From: Verrucomicrobia bacterium UBA673
GTDB lineage: Bacteria > Verrucomicrobiota > Verrucomicrobiia > Limisphaerales > UBA1096
Assembly (NCBI GenBank): GCA_002299785.1
Contig: DBNL01000146.1
Location: 1 to 10,287, forward strand
Reading direction: 5' to 3'
DNA: 10,287 nucleotides
The position numbers were made by a program, and so were the translations under genes. The notes under the pieces were generated by a model that saw only the letters and a list, made by a program, of their open reading frames with translations, did not search any database and was not told the origin of the DNA. Positions 7,311-10,287 of the stretch are shown in pieces. The stretch's first letter is position 1. Every line of letters begins with the position of its first letter.

Positions 7311-8714
7311 ATGCTACAAACCAAAGCTGCACGAAGAATTCTCCACGCCGTGGTTCTCGGGGTGTTGTTGATAAACCTGGCGATCGGTGCCAAGGTCTAT
7401 TCTGAGTCTGACGCCAACTCGAGCGCCAACGATCCCCACGCCAATCTCGACCTGTTCGTCAACGTACTCGAGCGCATCCGGCGCGACTACGTCGATGGCG
7501 GCGAGTTGACGTATGAGGACCTCGTCCACGGCGCGCTGCGGGGCATGATCGGCATGCTCGACCCGCACAGCGAGTTCATGCCGCCCACCCGTTACTCGCA
7601 CCTCATGGATGACACCGAGGGCCGGTTCGGCGGCGTCGGCGTGCACATCAACATTCAGGACGGCTACCTCACCGTACTTGCTCCGATGGAGGACACGCCG
7701 GCCTACGAGGCCGGCATCATGTCAGGCGATCGCATAGTGAAGATTGAGGGCAAAAATGCCCGCAACATCTCGATGCCGGAGGCGGTCGACAAGCTCCGCG
7801 GCAAGCCAGGCTCGAAAGTCAAAATGACATTTTTCCGGCCGTCTACCCGTAAGGATATCGATGTCACTCTTAAGCGCGCACTAATCAAGGTCGCTACCGT
7901 CAGGGACATCAACAACCAGCGCAAGTTCACTGTCGACGAAAACAAGATCGGCTATGTGAGGCTGACGCAGTTTGGCGAGGCGACATCGCGGGACCTGGAG
8001 GAGGCACTGCGTAAACTCGAACTTGAGGACATGAAGGGGCTCGTGCTCGACCTGCGCCACAACCCCGGAGGACTGCTCGACCAGGCGATCAGGGTTTGTG
8101 AAAAATTTCTGGCCAAGGGCGAGCCCATCGTCACCACCGAGGGACGCCGCAAACACGAGAACTCCGAGCACAAGTCGTCCGGCCGCAATGCCCGTCCCGA
8201 CCTGCCGCTGGTCGTGCTGGTGAACCGGTTCAGCGCCAGCGCATCGGAGATTGTTGCCGGCTGCCTTAAGGACAACGACCGCGCCAAGATCGTCGGCGAA
8301 AAAACCTTCGGCAAAGGCTCGGTGCAAAAGATTCTGCCCATCAACGGCCAACAAGGAGCCGCGCTTCGACTGACCACAGCCAAATATTACACCCCAAGCC
8401 ACGAGGTCATTCACGGCAACGGTATCGAGCCTCATCAAAACTTGAAAATGAGCCGCGAAGACGAGGAATTGCTCTTCCTCCAGCGCACGCCGGGGGGCCT
8501 CAAGATGGTGGCTGAGGATCGCCGTGAAGCCGTCGGAAACTTCGTCGATCCGCAGTTGGCCAAGGCCATTGAACTGCTAGTGGGCAAGAAACAGATCCAA
8601 GCCAAGGCAGAGCCAGAAGAGGAAAAGCCGTCGGAAAAAACGAATGAAAAGGCCAAACCTGATAAGGAGGCCGCCCCCGAAACCGAGGAAAAGCCGGCCG
8701 AGAAGCCGGAATGA
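7311..8714 (+). CDS. S41 family C-terminal processing peptidase (CtpA-like, with PDZ domain)
   Basis: A 467-residue periplasmic serine protease of the tail-specific/C-terminal processing family. It starts with a basic N-terminus and a hydrophobic segment (residues 10-27) that acts as signal peptide or membrane anchor. An N-terminal helical region with GMLDPHSEFMPP (81-92) follows, then a PDZ domain (about 105-180; GGVGV at 107-111, and AYEAGIMSGDRIVKIEG, the usual A-x-x-AG-x-x-x-GD-x-I block) and the S41 core. The core has LDLRHNPGG (246-254) and SASASEI (308-314); by alignment with E. coli Prc, S310 is the nucleophile and K335 of TFGKGSVQ the general base. A 40-residue tail (about 426-467) is rich in Lys, Glu and Pro and looks unstructured. 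ATG 7311 is chosen because the signal peptide begins there; upstream in-frame codons are shadow. There is no Shine-Dalgarno. A 46-bp spacer with a palindrome separates it from the operon before it. Confidence 0.92.
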   Translation: MLQTKAARRILHAVVLGVLLINLAIGAKVYSESDANSSANDPHANLDLFVNVLERIRRDYVDGGELTYEDLVHGALRGMIGMLDPHSEFMPPTRYSHLMDDTEGRFGGVGVHINIQDGYLTVLAPMEDTPAYEAGIMSGDRIVKIEGKNARNISMPEAVDKLRGKPGSKVKMTFFRPSTRKDIDVTLKRALIKVATVRDINNQRKFTVDENKIGYVRLTQFGEATSRDLEEALRKLELEDMKGLVLDLRHNPGGLLDQAIRVCEKFLAKGEPIVTTEGRRKHENSEHKSSGRNARPDLPLVVLVNRFSASASEIVAGCLKDNDRAKIVGEKTFGKGSVQKILPINGQQGAALRLTTAKYYTPSHEVIHGNGIEPHQNLKMSREDEELLFLQRTPGGLKMVAEDRREAVGNFVDPQLAKAIELLVGKKQIQAKAEPEEEKPSEKTNEKAKPDKEAAPETEEKPAEKPE

Positions 8715-8720
8715 TTTCGC

Positions 8721-8734
8721 CGCTTGGCCAAGCG
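8721..8734. repeat. Dispersed palindrome CGCTTGGCCAAGCG, copy 5 (perfect, intergenic)
   Basis: Starts 6 bp after the S41 peptidase stop and ends 16 bp before the tsaD start. TTTCGC at 8715-8720 and GCGAAA at 8732-8737 can form an alternative outer stem. No T-run follows. Confidence 0.92.
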
Positions 8735-8750
8735 AAACTGTTCGCCTCCC

Positions 8751-9791
8751 ATGCTGTTGCTGGCCATCGAGACGTCGTGTGACGAAACAAGTGTCGCCGT
8801 GCTGCGCGATGGCTGTGTTCTCGCCAACGCGGTTTCCTCCCAGATAAAACTTCATGAGGAGTACGGCGGCGTAGTGCCGGAACTCGCCTCTCGCGAGCAC
8901 CTGCACAACCTCATGCCGGTCGCCCGCCAGGCGCTTGGCGAAGCGGTTGTCGCCCCCGGCGAACTCGACGCGATCGCGGCGACTCGTGGGCCGGGTTTGC
9001 CGGGCGCGCTCCTGGTTGGCCTGCGCGCGGCGCAGGGCTTGGCGTTCGCTCTGGGCAAGCCGTTCATTGGCATCCACCATCACGAGGCGCACCTCTACTC
9101 GCCGTGGATCGACGGCGAGCCGTTGTCGCTCTCTCTAGACGACTTTCAGCCGAACATTTCGCTCATCGTCAGCGGCGGCCATACGATGCTCGTACACGTC
9201 GCCGCACCGCTGGAGCATCACGTGCTCGGCGGCACGGTGGACGACGCGGCCGGCGAGTGCTTCGACAAGGCTGCCAAACTGATCGGCCTGCCGTATCCCG
9301 GCGGCCCCGAGCTGGATCGCCTAGCCAAAGAGGGCGACAGCAGAGCGCACAAATTCCCGCGTCCCATGATGCGCGACGACTCGCACGACTTCAGTTTCAG
9401 CGGGCTCAAGACATCGGTACGCTACTTCATCCGCGACAATCCGGAGGTGCTCGAGGACGGCCAGCGGCTCCGCAACCTTTGCGCCAGCGTGCAGGCAGCG
9501 ATCGTCGAGGTGCTCGTCGCCAAGACAATCCTCGCGGCGAAAAAGCTCGGCGTAAAATACGTCACCGCCTCCGGCGGCGTGACATGCAACAGCGGCTTGC
9601 GAGCGGCCTTGGATGCGGCGTGTGAGCGGGAGGGCTTTGTGTTGCGCCTGGCCAATCCAACGCTCTGCACCGACAACGCGGCAATGGTCGGCATCATCGC
9701 CCACATGCACCTTGCTAAGGGCACCGCCGCCACCTCACTCGACGCTGAAATCGTCCCCGGCTGGAAGCTCGCCGAAAGTGCCGTTTACTAA
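8751..9791 (+). CDS. tsaD: tRNA N6-adenosine threonylcarbamoyltransferase TsaD
   Basis: A 346-residue TsaD (Gcp/YgjD/Kae1) protein, which transfers the threonylcarbamoyl group from threonylcarbamoyl-AMP to A37 of ANN-decoding tRNAs in a complex with TsaB and TsaE. Motifs are nearly canonical: LLLAIETSCDETSVAV at the N-terminus, PELASREH (43-50), TRGPGLPGALLVG (78-90), IHHHEAHLYSP (108-118) with metal ligands H110 and H114, SGGHT (141-145), DDAAGECFDKAAKLIGLPYPGG (164-185), FSFSGLKTSVRY (214-225), ASGGV (273-277) and the third metal ligand D308 in CTDNAAM. Length is normal. ATG 8751 gives the exact family N-terminus; an in-frame TTG at 8724 lies within the upstream palindrome and is rejected. 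There is no Shine-Dalgarno. The gap to the S41 peptidase is 36 bp. A one-mismatch copy of the dispersed palindrome lies inside the gene at 8932-8945. Confidence 0.97.
   Translation: MLLLAIETSCDETSVAVLRDGCVLANAVSSQIKLHEEYGGVVPELASREHLHNLMPVARQALGEAVVAPGELDAIAATRGPGLPGALLVGLRAAQGLAFALGKPFIGIHHHEAHLYSPWIDGEPLSLSLDDFQPNISLIVSGGHTMLVHVAAPLEHHVLGGTVDDAAGECFDKAAKLIGLPYPGGPELDRLAKEGDSRAHKFPRPMMRDDSHDFSFSGLKTSVRYFIRDNPEVLEDGQRLRNLCASVQAAIVEVLVAKTILAAKKLGVKYVTASGGVTCNSGLRAALDAACEREGFVLRLANPTLCTDNAAMVGIIAHMHLAKGTAATSLDAEIVPGWKLAESAVY
8932..8945. repeat. Degenerate copy of the palindrome (13 of 14)
   Basis: CGCTTGGCGAAGCG inside tsaD, differing from the element only at the ninth base. It can still form a CGCTT/AAGCG stem with a 4-base loop. 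It codes for ALGEA, so the match could be helped by codon use. Confidence 0.55.
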
Positions 9792-9852
9792 CGGTGCGAC
9801 ATGACAATTCTTTCCGATTGGCTTTGGTTTAGTTACACCTTGGCCAAGTGAT
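9792..9852 (+). other. Intergenic spacer tsaD - oxidoreductase, locally AT-rich
   Basis: A 61-bp spacer that is more AT-rich than the genes around it and ends with the degenerate palindrome. No convincing paired -35/-10 boxes, ribosome binding site or terminator is seen. A promoter here is possible but not shown. Confidence 0.3.
9839..9848. repeat. Degenerate copy of the palindrome (10-bp core, intergenic)
   Basis: CTTGGCCAAG in the tsaD to oxidoreductase spacer, 4 bp before the oxidoreductase ATG; 11 of 14 positions match the full element. It makes this the third of three spacers in the right half to carry the motif. Confidence 0.6.
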
Positions 9853-10287
9853 ATGGAAGATTACGATTTTGATGTTGCCGTGATCGGCGGAGGCAGCGCC
9901 GGCTATGCCACCGCCCGTTCGACCGCTGCCGCCGGCAAGCGCACCGTCATCATCGAGGCCGGGGAGGAACTGGGCGGACTGTGCATCCTGCGCGGTTGCA
10001 TGCCGACGAAAGCGTTGCTGCACGCGGCCGATGTGCGGTTTCAGGCCCAGCGCTCGAAGCTCTGGGGCCTAGAACCGGGCGAAATCGGCTTCGATTATGC
10101 GGCGGTGATGCGGCGCAAAGCAGCGATGGTAGAGGAGTTCGCCAGCTATCGCCGCGGCCAATTGCAGGACGGCCGCTTCGAGTTGATCCGCAACCTGGCC
10201 ATGTTCCGCGACCCACACACGCTCGAGCTGGACGACGGCCAAACGATCACCGCCGGCCACCTCATGATTTCCACAGGCTCGCGGGTC
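9853..10287 (+). CDS. FAD-dependent pyridine nucleotide-disulfide oxidoreductase, 3'-partial
   Basis: The first 145 residues of a flavoprotein of the dihydrolipoamide dehydrogenase / mercuric reductase / glutathione reductase family; the frame is open to the window edge, and full members are about 450-480 residues. The FAD-binding Rossmann motif is DVAVIGGGSAGYATA (7-21) with the strand-end acid at E35. The redox-active disulfide region GGLCILRGCMPTKALL carries C44 and C49 (CX4C) and the following P and K. The end of the window reaches LMISTGSRV, the ATG-like second FAD motif. Compared with the textbook GGTCxNxGCxPxK form, Thr is replaced by Leu and the Asn is missing, so a specific substrate such as lipoamide should not be assumed. 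The ATG at 9853 is chosen because the family N-terminus begins there; a 10-bp CTTGGCCAAG element ends 4 bp before it. No subunits of a 2-oxoacid dehydrogenase complex are visible in the window. Confidence 0.88.
   Translation, partial: MEDYDFDVAVIGGGSAGYATARSTAAAGKRTVIIEAGEELGGLCILRGCMPTKALLHAADVRFQAQRSKLWGLEPGEIGFDYAAVMRRKAAMVEEFASYRRGQLQDGRFELIRNLAMFRDPHTLELDDGQTITAGHLMISTGSRV

Noticed and set aside
8724..8750. TTG at 8724 as an earlier tsaD start
   Set aside because: It lies inside the palindrome and adds nine residues before the exact family N-terminus at ATG 8751.
9801..9835. Promoter upstream of the oxidoreductase (ATGACA at 9801-9806)
   Set aside because: No acceptable -10 box lies 16-18 bp downstream; the nearest candidates are badly spaced.

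Overview
The window is a gene-dense, one-strand stretch of a GC-rich bacterial chromosome. It holds nine protein-coding genes, all on the + strand; the first and last run off the edges. No tRNA, rRNA, CRISPR array, transposase or prophage gene is visible. The envelope-glycan genes, the near absence of Shine-Dalgarno sequences and the overall gene style fit a Gram-negative didermic bacterium, possibly of the Planctomycetota-Verrucomicrobiota group. That placement is an inference, not a demonstration.

Layout. Positions 1-597 hold the end of a DUF374/LPLAT-type acyltransferase. After a 56-bp spacer, 654-7264 is a five-gene surface-polysaccharide operon: an O-antigen ligase/polymerase-like membrane protein, two GT4-type glycosyltransferases, a DUF362 protein and a CapK/PaaK-like adenylate-forming enzyme. 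Each of its four junctions is a 4-base ATGA or GTGA start/stop overlap, so the genes are almost certainly co-transcribed and translationally coupled. Next come housekeeping-type genes separated by short spacers: an S41 C-terminal processing peptidase (7311-8714), tsaD for tRNA t6A synthesis (8751-9791), and the start of a pyridine nucleotide-disulfide oxidoreductase (9853 to the edge).

How they work together. The two glycosyltransferases probably add sugars to a lipid-linked glycan on the inside of the inner membrane. The multi-spanning protein probably polymerises or ligates the product on the outer side. The CapK-like enzyme and the DUF362 protein are candidates for activating and adding a non-sugar decoration. 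The acyltransferase may act on the lipid part.

The most striking signal is not a gene. A 14-bp perfect palindrome, CGCTTGGCCAAGCG, occurs five times between 2710 and 8734, spaced about 1.2-1.9 kb apart, with three degenerate copies nearby. Three perfect copies are inside genes, in two different reading frames and at apparent linker or terminal positions. Two are in intergenic spacers just after stop codons, and the third spacer of the right half carries a degenerate copy. Chance would give about 4 x 10^-5 copies of any one 14-mer in this length per strand. This looks like a DNA-level dispersed element (highly iterated palindrome, uptake or architectural site, or short mobile palindrome). I do not recognise it as a described family.
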